Source: Conus ventricosus (lineage: Eukaryota > Mollusca > Gastropoda > Neogastropoda > Conidae). From it: DNA of 64,000 nucleotides. Shown here one piece after another: positions 23,295 through 33,067 of this stretch (position 1 is the stretch's first letter; every line of letters begins with the position of its first letter). Both the position numbers and the translations under genes were made by a program. Location: NCBI GenBank assembly GCA_018398815.1, contig CM031610.1:33836855-33900854 (forward strand). The letters run 5' to 3'. Under the pieces are notes generated by a model that worked only from the letters and a program-made list of their open reading frames with translations, was not told where the DNA came from and did not search any database.

Positions 23295-23315
23295 TATGGC
23301 ATATGACGCCAAAAA

Positions 23316-24030
23316 CAGATACTAAATATTCAGTATCATTTTACAAAGTTAATCCATTTTCATAAACACAGGTACAATTTACACAACTTTGAAACGATCG
23401 TCCCACTTAATATGTATAACTATACATGCTGTGCAGTGTTAACACAGGGCACTGTATGTGCTCTGCTGTATTGCCACCCGTCAACCACAATGATGGAATC
23501 CAGGCTGTGTGTGTATACACACCATCCAATCTCGCTGAAACCAGGAAAGGGAAGAAAGGAATAATTCAGACATCCAATAACCACAAAAATGGTGTTCATC
23601 AGTTCAACAGGTTATTTTCACATCACAGTGAACACTTGCTTTACCATGTAAATTTGGTTGTCCAGCCCAACAATCCTCGCCCCAAGTTTTCAATCGACCC
23701 ACACACACACCTCTCCTTCCCCTCCTTCCATGTACACAATTCCCTCCCATCTCTTTGCCCCTCATGCCAACTTGCTCCCCCTTTCACATACGCAATTCCC
23801 TCCGTCCCTTTCCCTTCATGCTGACTTGTTAACTCGGTGGCAATGTACTAAAAATGGACTCCTCTTCATGATTTATCTCACGATATCATCTTTCGACAAT
23901 TTTAAAAATGCATCAGACTTGCTCACAATGACCTAAGCATGCAAGCTCTACATGATTTGAATTAGGTAAACTTTATCAATGTCAAAACATTTTTTTCTTG
24001 AATTAGTTAAAAAAAGAAAAAGTAAGATAA
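23316..24030. other. Non-coding spacer
   Basis: No gene or element end seen; a C/T-rich stretch occurs at 23700-23820. Confidence 0.5.
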
Positions 24031-24039
24031 AGATCCCAA

Positions 24040-24300
24040 AGTGTAATGGCCATAGGGGCAATGAGCTGTTGTAATTCACCATATCTTGGGCAAGGTATAT
24101 GATTCATGGCTGAGCCCATCTCTCTATCCATCCACTGCCTTTAACCTTCCCTGCACTGAATCAGGCAACCATTTACTGCTAGGTGGACACAGAGGTCTTT
24201 CAAGCCAAACAATCCAATCTCAGTCATGATTTGAAATCAAGACCATCTGCTCTGCAAGCAAAAGCTCTTGCCATCTGGCTACATGGCCCTCTTTTAGTCA
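24040..24300 (-). mobile_element. Degenerate tRNA-derived SINE
   Basis: On the minus strand, from about 24300, GTAGCCAGATGGCAAGAG resembles a tRNA A box and GGTCTTGATTTCAAATC a decayed B box, spaced as in a tRNA. The body then runs to about 24040. It is related in design, but not obviously in sequence, to the larger SINE family below. Confidence 0.45.
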
Positions 24301-25720
24301 GCGCAGCTGGTACATGTTTATATGGTCCTTACATCTTTCATATCGTCATCCATTAGCAAATGCTCCTTGAATTACACGATGGCTTTCCACCAAAGTATTC
24401 CTCTTTATCAGATAATAATGCTCAATGACATATCATCCCCCTTTTCTCAAACATGATGCTTCTCAACAAGAACTTCATTCTGCCATCTTGTTTGGGGAAA
24501 GAGCAAAACAACACTCGAAACAGCACTAACCGAACGAGAAAACCACACCATTTTAAGAACTAAGAATGGCTGGATGGTCAACCTAATGGCCTCTAAGTTT
24601 CCGTTATACTAGAGTACATGTGTGTGTTCTCTCTCTCGCTCGCACACACACAGAAACAAAATTTTACATTCCGATGACGTTGAAACTTCTGCAAGTAACA
24701 ATTTCTGGGAAAGGGGGGAAGCTAAAACTTCAGCACACTGCCACCAAGTTAACATTCAATTTCAATTACGTTTTTCTTATTTCCAAACATTTCCCAAAAA
24801 ACACTGTGACCAGTAAAACAGAACACACTTATTACAACCTTGCACCCAAAGGAATACATTCAACTTCATTCATGTCATAAAGGCAACAGAGTGGCTGAGG
24901 TTAGGAATCTAACAATTAGGGTCATCAGAGGTCATGTGAACGCTCCAGAATTTGTTCCTGAAGCTCTTCATTCTCAGTCTCGCATTCAAATTCTTGCATG
25001 CGCAAGTTGTTTCATAAGTGCACATAGATGAAGGGGCAGCACCTAAAACTGTGTGCACATGATCACCATCCTGCAGACAGATCTCCACAACTAAAATCAT
25101 ACACACACATACCCACACAGTTGCTAACCAACATACATCGAGATTTCATAAAGCAACTTCAAATGATCTCATCTCACCAATTACTGGGAAGACATCACAT
25201 GACAATGTTTAACAACAACAACAAACAGAAAAAAAAAATGGGGGGGAAATTCTGAATGTGACAAGCTTGAACAGTTTTGACACTTTCTGTACATCATGCA
25301 AAGCAGTTCAGGTGGGGTTTTGTTTTTCTTTTCTTTTTTTAATATTTTTCAAAATTGTTCGTACTTACTTGACAATTGAATTGATTTTCCTAAAACTTGC
25401 TAACAAATATTCTATTATAATATTGAAGGTGCTACTGCTAACCTCATGAACTACTGAGACCAGTAATTTCTTCTGTTCTTTCCCACTTATTTCTTCTACT
25501 GTTAATACCTTGAATGTTATGATTTCAATCTCACAAAACTAAATTTCCTTTTTCCAAGGCATGCGCACATGTGCTCATGTGAGCACATGCGCAACCATAC
25601 ACACAAGTTCAATATCCTTTAACCTCACCGAAGCATGGGCAATTTCAATATAGATACAAGCACAACCTCTCTATGAATGAAGAGGAAGTGTTACAACAGG
25701 AAGCAAGTGCAGACCAATAT
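24301..25720. other. Non-coding spacer
   Basis: Short frames only. A 20-bp perfect palindrome (GCGCACATGTGCTCATGTGA and neighbours, about 25563-25590) is the only structure noted. Confidence 0.4.
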
Positions 25721-25808
25721 GAACTCCATGATTTCATCTTTATCACATCAATTATAATTTTCAGAAGTTTAGGACCCTTCATGCCCCTTTCCCACAATCA
25801 CCTGTTTT

Positions 25809-26360
25809 CATGGCCTCCCTGTGACCATAACGAGTTCATTTCATGGCCTCCCTGTGACCATGAGTTCATTTCATGGCCTCCCTGTGACCATGAGTTCATT
25901 TCATGGCCTCCCTGTGACCATAATGAGTTCATTTCATGGCCTCCCTGTGACCATGAGTTCATTTCATGGCCTCCCTGTGACCATGAGTTCATTTCATGGC
26001 CTCCCTATGACCATGAGTTCATTTCATGGCCTCCCTGTGACCATGAGTTCATTTCATGGCCTCCCTATGACCATGAGTTCATTTCATGGCCTCCCTATGA
26101 CCATGAGTTCATTTCATGGCCTCCCTATGACCATGAGTTCATTTCATGGCCTCCCTATGACATAATGAGTTCATTTCATGGCCTCCCTGTGACCATGAGT
26201 TCATTTCATGGCCTCCCTATGACCATGAGTTCATTTCATGGCCTCCCTATGACCATGAGTTCATTTCATGGCCTCCCTATGACCATAACGAGTTCATTTC
26301 ATGGCCTCCCTATGACCATGAGTTCATTTCATGGCCTCCCTATGACATAATGAGTTCATT
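25809..26360. repeat. 30-bp minisatellite, about 18 units
   Basis: The unit is GAGTTCATTTCATGGCCTCC followed by CTRTGACCAT. Most units are 30 bp and some carry three extra bases (AAC/AAT). All variants but two keep a multiple of three, which leaves long open frames with no stop. These frames are a repeat artefact with no sign of a real protein. Confidence 0.97.
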
Positions 26361-26727
26361 TCAAAGTCTTTACTGCTAGATAAGTTTACAAGGATGGTCC
26401 AGTCTTTGGTATCGGTGGCTTCTTAAGGACTGTCATTCGATGGACATGGTGGCGCCCTCTGGGGGCGGGAAGGGAACGTTCACTCATACTGGTTCCAAGA
26501 CTATGAACAATTATTGTCATCAGTAGCGGGCTGACCATGTGTGGTCCCGCATATGGTGGATCAAGAACAGGCTCCACTGAACACAACCCTTAGCAGTGCA
26601 GTGTCTCCTCTGGTGGGTTGCCTCTTGACGACTTCTCATCCACTCTCATGGTGGGTTGCCCGTGCCGAGGCTGCAACAGGACAAGCCAGGATATGACTAC
26701 GGAGGGGAGGCCAGAATGCATGGTGGA

Positions 26728-26750
26728 GGGGGGGGGGGGGGGGGGGGGGG
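26728..26750. repeat. Poly-G tract (23 bp)
   Basis: Pure G run at the 3' end of SINE copy C. A poly-C run (26870-26887) follows 120 bases later. Confidence 0.95.
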
Positions 26751-27009
26751 TAATGCTACTGCAGTGGCACAGAGAAGAGAATTAAAATCTAAACAGAAAT
26801 TCATGAGGATGCAGGGCTTAAAACGGGAGGAGAAAAAAAAACACTGAAACTAGGGGGGTCTGGGGGCATCCCCCCCCCCCCCCCCCCGTGAAAATATGCC
26901 ATTTCGCACTTTCTGGACATAATTTCAAGAGATATTTAGTGCATAAAAATTGCTGTAAACACATAATTATTACAGGAAGATATATTTGGGAAAAGGGGAG
27001 AAGGGGTCA

Positions 27010-27240
27010 AAAACATACATAAGAGCGAATGTGATCCTCAAGAGCTTTCTTCCAGCGACCACAGTAAAACACTTCCCTTGAGCAGTTTGCACCAAGCTAA
27101 ACCTGGTGCAGTGACTTTGCGAAGAAAGTCTCCAATGACTTCTTCGTCAACTTTCTGAAGCGTCCACTCCCATTCCCACTTGTTTTTTAATTGAAGACTC
27201 GTCAAAAGTCTGACCCGTTTGAACAAACTTCTTCCAAGAA
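27010..27240 (-). pseudogene. hAT-type BED-like zinc finger relic
   Basis: The minus strand reads NKWEWEWTLQKVDEEVIGDF followed by APGLAWCKLL, and after a one-base shift YCGRWKKALEDHIRSYV. The pattern W-x-W ... A-x-C-K-x-C ... G-x-K-A-L-x-x-H is the BED-like finger found at the front of many invertebrate hAT transposases. One finger cysteine is missing. No transposase core follows. Confidence 0.4.
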
Positions 27241-27444
27241 AAATCAGGGGCCATAACTTGCGCGCTGATGCTATGAATGCTTGCAAGCCGACCACGGATG
27301 CCTTGCTCCTCTTTTTTTTTTTGTGTGTGTTTTTTTTGACAAACCAAAATCGCGGCATTCCGCCCAGATGAGGAACATTTTAAGCCCTGAGGATGACCTT
27401 TGAATGGGTGTCCTCTCCAAAACATTCGCTCTTGCTGGCTCTGT

Positions 27445-27640
27445 GACAAACCAATTATTGTCATTAACAAGGAGTTGAGTAAGCGGTGTAGTGCGTATGG
27501 TGGATCTGAACAGGCACCACAGACTAAGATCCAAATGAGTGTGTAGCAGTGCTGTGTCTCTTCTAGTTGGCTGCTTCCTTGGTTGACCTGATATCAACCA
27601 CTCTCTCGACTGCTGTTGCAGTGGCTTAACAGATGATACT
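27445..27640 (+). mobile_element. SINE copy D, 3' part only
   Basis: ATTGTCATTAACAAGGAG, GCGTATGGTGGATCTGAACA and GCAGTGCTGTGTCTCTTCTA align with copies B and C over about 180 bp. Confidence 0.6.
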
Positions 27641-27699
27641 GGTGCATGTGCATGCGTGGGGCCTCGAACCTCTGCCTCGAGGTTTTTCTGGCATAACAC

Positions 27700-30200
27700 C
27701 AACTACATATCACATCTGATCAACTAGTATACAAACCAATAAACAAACACATACACAAACATGTGCATGCATGGGCTAACACACTGATTCCACACAAACA
27801 CATATCAAGAGTTTAACAACACTGTACAAAGCATTTCAAGTCTACAGATACTTGCAAGCAGTAACTAACATGAACATGTTGCAAAAAGAATACTAAATAC
27901 CTTGAAACAGTAACTGTGGGTGTTATTGTACAACCATATTTCTCTGACATTCAAATGTACACTTGTCCAAAAAATATTACCTTTACTGGTTATGTACTTA
28001 CATTGATTGAATTTTTAAGAGTAAATCATTCAGTGCATGCACTGATTCCAGGATTCCAGGACTTTAAACATAAAATTGAAGGACTGGGACATAAATGATA
28101 ACCTTAATACAAACTTCAATTGCTTCACATGGTCACTTCAACAGAATCTGCTTAGCAGCAGACAGGGAAATGGACCATTTCAGCAGATACAAACGAACTA
28201 GAAATTTTGTTTATATATCTACCTATCTATCTATCTATATATATATATATATATAATATATATATATATACATATTATTAATTCTCCTCAACGTTTTGTG
28301 ACTTTCTCACCAAAGTATAAACTGCTCAATCCAAATTTTCATCTTCAAGCACCCTGAGGTATCTATATAGAGTAAAATCTAAGCTTCAAAGGCTTTTTAA
28401 ATCCTTGAAGTGGGGTCGTCAGAATTCATGGACTCAGACTTTCATGAATCCTGCATTATAGCAGCTCCTTCAAAACACAGGCCCATGGGAGTTTCAGATC
28501 CACCTTGCAGAAATGTCTTTGGCTTTTTTCTTTTATCTGGTAATTCTTGATCCAGTTTTCCAAGCCAAGGTCTTAGAAATATTCTATGCTTGAATGTTTT
28601 TTGATTCGATTCAAGTAGGCTAAAACAAAACAAAAAAAGTCAACATCAAACAAACTGTATGCACAGTTCGCCAGGTAGCTCTGGGTAATCCTCTCACAAT
28701 CATGCCATTCCAAGTTGAAATTCCAATGGCCAAAACGAAATCATAAATAAATTTTGTACATTTGATTTGCGAAGAATGCAATTTGTCAAAGTTTGATCAT
28801 GATGATCATGACAGTACGAAAACAAAATTCTATGGTAACATATTTCTTCCAGCAGATTGGTACCTGCTTCTGGCATGCCCATATACACCTTCACTGTGGT
28901 TGTGGTGATCGCTCATAGGAAAGCCAGAATTTCTGGCATAGAGTCATGCCACTAGGTGAATACAACGGGTAAGCCTGAGAGAAAAAAAGAAAGAGAAAAG
29001 ACAGGAACTGAAGACGGATTCTGGAGAGGGATACTCTTCAAGCACACACCATTAACAAAATCCAGCGTATCAGTTATTTAACCTCATAACTGACATTCAT
29101 AAAGAAGCACTGCAGATAGAGCATAAAGTGGTAACACATAGCATCTGCTGTTTGCCTCAAGCAACTTCATATAAGTTTCCTGCCTGCATCATGTTTTCAC
29201 ACATGACTGACACAGAGCACTCATGCTGCTTACATTCATTCGGAGTTGACTCCAACACATTGACCATCTTGCGCTGTCAAGAACATAACATGGTGGGTTG
29301 CTAGTATGTAAATGACAAGGTTGTTCATGTGGGCAGCAATGAGCATTTCACTGTTCAAGAGCATTTTGTGGTACAGGTAGGTCATCAAAAGTCTTTTTTT
29401 CTTTTTAAAATATCGCTCTGCCATTCCGTCACCCCCACCTTTTTTTCTCTCTCTCTTATCTGTCTGGAATACATGACTCTAAAATGTGCCTCCTACCAGA
29501 GGCGACACCACAAGTGTGCTGTATGTCTGGCAGTCTTGACTAGCTTCCTCTACCTGGCCCTAATCTGATCGAATCAGACATCAAACCCACGTCATAAACA
29601 GAAGCCAGCCTATACCTTGGCATCAATGAGTTTTGACACACTATCAGTAGTGTTGGCGCTAAGCCTCAGTGCGAACAAGCCTGCACTCTAGTGACAAATT
29701 TAAAAAAATCTTGCTGAGCACATGATGCAAAATCAGGATTATGATTTTCATACCAACTGCAAGATATGCGATTCATATGATGTGCCAATGCCTAATTATC
29801 TCAATCTGCAGCGCATGGATATACTATCTGAACAACACACAAACACACGCACATTCTCTCTCTCAAACAGAAGCAAAGTTTTTTTTTTGCTCAAGGCACC
29901 TTCTAGGAGCGATGATCATCATGCACAACAGGCATTGTTATTTTCATCACAGCAACAAACTGGTGCGTCGGACACCAAATAACTATGATACGAAGTATGC
30001 CTTCTATCATGAAGGTTAAAATAAACAGGCAAGACACAAATCTTACATATGACAAGGTGGGAGTGACAGAATTACTGTAAAGTTTGTAGCAGAGGACCAG
30101 GGGCAGTTAAAGGCCCTTGGTGGGGGACAGGGGCAACGCCCTACTGGAGGGGAGGTGGGAGACGCTCTCCCCTGACACTGAAGAAAACCTGGCATTTCAT
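27700..30200. other. Non-coding spacer
   Basis: No convincing gene. A (TA)n microsatellite lies at 28220-28270. A G-rich stretch (30105-30175) with GGGGGACAGGGGCAACGCCC resembles G/C-rich snippets at 26848 and 34390. Confidence 0.45.
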
Positions 30201-30208
30201 TGCATTGT

Positions 30209-31444
30209 CAGGGTTCCCACTTCCTCACAGGAAAAAAATTCAAGGGTTTCTAAAGGGGATATTTTAATTTTTAAGGGGCAAATTTAGCCGTACAATTGAA
30301 AATAAAAAAGAGTGAATAATTACCTTACATATGTAATCCAGCCATGATGATAAGGTGATTACACTTCTGTAGTCTTTTCAAAGCTCAATATCATATACAA
30401 AAAAAAAAAATGAAGTCTTTATACAGAAATTGAGAAATCAGAAAAAGAAAAAAACTTTCAATCTGCTTTTTGGACCAGTATCTGACATAGATGTCCAGCT
30501 GCTTCTGTTTCAAATCCTTATTCAATGCTTCGTCAAAAAGCATGACATTCAGTCTGTGATTTCACTATTTTTTCAGTTCTGACAGAAAAAAAGGAGCACT
30601 GCCAAAAGTTGCAAGATACCTACTTTTGGTTTCCCTACACCGATAGTTCGTCGCAATCGAGGAATATGGAAACATTGCTGCAAACAGTTTCCTGTTGTCT
30701 TTAACAGATCAGAAACTGTGATGATTGTTGATGGCATGAATCGTCCACAACACTTCAGCTTTCAACACATCTGTCCCACTTGCTGTTACTGTGGATTGGC
30801 TGATGATTCTTACTGAGGAAAGGGTTTGACCCGATGCTGATGAATTTGATGATTGCCAAATGAAGTCCGTAAGACTAACGACCGGCCTACTCGCTTTTTC
30901 CAATTCCACGATATTTTTTCCCCTTTCCGTGACTTGCAACCGCTAATTCGCCCATTGCCCGAACATCAACAGTCTTTTTGCACACTTTACAGAAAAACGC
31001 ATGTTTGTTGTCTCTGCATTTGGTGATCCAGCTTCGATATTCTTCCTTCTGTAACCACAACGGATCAAATGCGCAACTTCCCTTAGGCATGATGACAGGC
31101 GCAACAGTGTTGGACTTCACCGGAAGATGAGGGAGCATGGCGCCCTTTGTCGGAAGTCGGACTGCGCATGTGTAAACAATAACCAACTATTGAATTGCTT
31201 CCCTTTGCTTGAAAGCAGACGACACGCAAAACGATTCGAGAGGCGAAAATCGATGTCCGAAGCCTCGGTTCGCGTTTGTTCTCGGATTCGTCTTCAAATG
31301 TTACGGTCAGTTTTGGTCCGAAAACGATTTTTAAGGGGATTTCAACGGATGGTAGGGATATCTGCAGTTTTCAAGGGCCTTTTTTTTTTACCCAGTTGAA
31401 ATTTAAAGGGTTTTCAAAGGTCTTCAAGGGGCGTACGAACCCTG
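30209..31444 (-). mobile_element. Candidate short hAT element with truncated transposase
   Basis: The ends start CAGGGTTC on both strands (30209 and, reversed, 31444), and both subterminal parts carry TTCAAGGG/AAAGGGG motifs. The interior encodes the front of a hAT transposase on the minus strand. No clear 8-bp target duplication is seen (TGCATTGT against ATTCTCCA), so the limits are tentative. Confidence 0.5.
30575..31090 (-). pseudogene. hAT transposase front part (BED-like finger), broken
   Basis: The ATG at 31088-31090 opens MPKGSCAFDPLWLQKEEYR, then HAFFCKVCKKTVDVRAMGE with SHGKGKK (finger C-x2-C...H). After a frameshift it reads ASGTDVLKAEVLWTIHAINN, and after a stop KLFAAMFPYSSIATNYR and YLATFGSAPFFLSELKK. 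The order finger, then VLKAEVLW, then LFAAMFPDS is common in short invertebrate hAT relics. Catalytic and dimerisation regions are absent. Confidence 0.55.
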
Positions 31445-31445
31445 A

Positions 31446-32333
31446 TTCTCCATCAATACACATCCTGATTTTTATACATTTCAATATTTCTTTGACTAAG
31501 ACCAACAGCTTGAACAGTTAACATTTATTTACTTTCAAACAGAGTATATGTAAAAGCAAGTGATGGCCTAGAATTGACCATGCTATCGACTACTGGGAGG
31601 AGGAGGAGGTGGGAAGACCTGGAAAGTGGTGAATCATTGTCCTTTTCTTTTCTGCCCTAGTCCAAGCCATCCAAGTAGATACTCTGGTTTACGAGTTGTT
31701 CCAGAAGGGGGAGGAATATCTCTTTTTGTGTAAGGTATCCACTTCATGAATATCCAAAGATGTATGTCCATTTAACACCTGTCTTGGTCTCTTTGATCAT
31801 AACATACACCCCATGTGGCTGGTCAATTTTCTTCAAATTATAATTGTGCTTTAAGCTGTCCTCCTTCAAAAGCATTTCATTCCTCCATTTGTTTTGACAG
31901 TGCTGTCAACTTTCCATGCTTCTAAAATTTATTGATAATGATAAAGTAAACATTTGGGGGACACATGAAACTGACTAAGCTGTGGTGTTGACCGAGATGG
32001 CAGTAATCAGGAATGAAAGAGTATTGTTGCAAATTACAAAAATATACTTTTTTCAAATCAACTATAAAGAAAGCAATTGAATAAAACCATGAAGCAAAAA
32101 ATTCATATATCAATGTGATAAGAAAAAGACAGACACTAGTGGCAAGACTAAGTTCAGAAAGGTTTAATTCGAGAAAAAAAAAAAAAGCCTGTATAATCAG
32201 TCATAAAGTTTCCCTACAACACACAAAAACTCTGAATTCCAATAGCGACTGTATGAAAGAATTAATAATAAATGCAAACACACACATATTCATATGCATC
32301 AATGTTTAATGACAATAACTTACTCATGGAGGG
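31446..32333. other. AMBRA1 3' UTR or downstream flank, no further gene seen
   Basis: AT-rich sequence without a convincing open frame or transposon end. It contains the poly(A) signal candidates. Where the transcript ends cannot be told from sequence. Confidence 0.4.
31928..31933 (-). other. Candidate AATAAA poly(A) signal for AMBRA1
   Basis: This is a minus-strand AATAAA about 1 kb past the stop codon. Another sits at 31524-31529, and one overlaps the stop codon at 32937-32942. Position alone cannot choose between them. Confidence 0.2.
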
Positions 32334-32702
32334 AATGTAAAAACACACACCAGATCCTCTGGATTTCTCTCTCGTACATAACACGAGCCTAACAGCACAC
32401 AGACACACACACAATCTAACCACTATTTTCCCAGCCTTTCTATCTTCCTACTGTTCCTCTCATCTTCTCTACACACAAACAAACCAATGACAATTTTTTT
32501 TTAAACAGAAAACGAATGTAAAAACACACACCAGATCCTCTGGATTTCTCTCTCGTACAAAACACGAGCCTAATAGCACACACACACACACACACACAAT
32601 CTAACCACTACTTTCCCAGCCTTTTCTGTCTTCCTACTGTTCCTCTCATCTTCTCTACACACAAACCAACCAATGACAATTTTTTTTTTTAAACAGAAAA
32701 CG
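32334..32702. repeat. Tandem duplication (about 181 bp x2) in AMBRA1 3' UTR/flank
   Basis: Two adjacent copies start at 32334 and 32515, each beginning AATGTAAAAACACACACCAG and ending in a T-tract followed by AAACAGAAAACGA. The copies differ by a few substitutions and by CA-tract length. They lie just downstream of the stop codon, probably in the 3' UTR. Confidence 0.85.
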
Positions 32703-32937
32703 ACAGGAAAAAAAAAAAGCCAGAAAAGAAAACAAAATCAAAGTGAACTCTGCTTTCAAGCCATTTGATGCACCTGACAAGATCCCAAATGGGACAGCAA
32801 TCACTAGCACACTGATCAGATCTTACAGGACACACTCTACGTTACAGCACAATGCTGCTTCCAGTCAGAAGCCAGCACAAACAGTCATGACGGTATCCCG
32901 GTCAGATCCATGGCGAGAGTCGCGTGTCGGAAACGAT

Positions 32938-33067
32938 TTATTCAGCGTGGTCTTCCTCTGTAGTCTGTGTGCAGGTGGTACGGCGAATGATGCCTCTGCC
33001 TGTTTGTGTGGAGATGGAGAATTTCCGGGGCTTGGCCTCCTCCTCCTCCACGCTGGCCTTGGTGCGC
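32938..33067 (-). CDS. AMBRA1: AMBRA1 terminal coding exon with two TQT motifs
   Basis: The exon encodes RTKASVEEEEAKPRKF, then ISTQTGR and TCTQTTEEDHAE, ending in TAA at 32938-32940. The acceptor TTGGTAG has a weak pyrimidine tract, but the single base it supplies exactly completes the codon left open by the previous exon. Vertebrate AMBRA1 binds dynein light chain through TQT motifs in its C-terminal region, and two such motifs survive here. The tail after the propeller is only about 43 residues, much shorter than in vertebrates. Confidence 0.85.

Larger units (their letters stand above)
15256..23315 (-). mobile_element. DIRS-like tyrosine-recombinase retrotransposon, decayed, with nested insertions
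   Basis: The ends carry inverted repeats of about 150 bp (15311-15467 against 23146-23294, nearly identical in reverse complement). Between them on the minus strand are gag, a DIRS-type reverse transcriptase/RNase H, and a tyrosine recombinase, in that order. Near the left end an internal complementary region (15527-15610) fuses copies of both outer ends, the DIRS hallmark. DIRS elements insert through a circular intermediate using the recombinase and make no target duplication, and none is seen. Subtracting the mariner and LINE insertions leaves about 6.4 kb, a normal size. Stops, frameshifts and poly-G/C runs break all three genes. The outer limits (shared AAAAA at both ends) are approximate. 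Confidence 0.88.
25725..26755 (+). mobile_element. SINE copy C, expanded by an internal minisatellite
   Basis: The flanks of the 30-bp array match the large SINE family. Before it, CATCTT...GGACCCTTCATGCCC parallels 43020-43120. After it, GGACATGGTGGCGCCCTC, ATTGTCATCAGTAG and GCATATGGTGGATC parallel 43220-43300, and GCAGTGTCTCCTCTGG parallels 54605. The copy lacks the tRNA head. Confidence 0.7.

Noticed and set aside
25673..26350. Long open frames (over 200 codons) with repeats of FISWPPCDHE
   Set aside because: They are the 30-bp minisatellite read in a frame without stops. All three frames and both strands stay open across it, so length is no evidence of coding.
25800..26360. CRISPR-like array
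   Set aside because: Units are contiguous with no unique spacers, in animal DNA.
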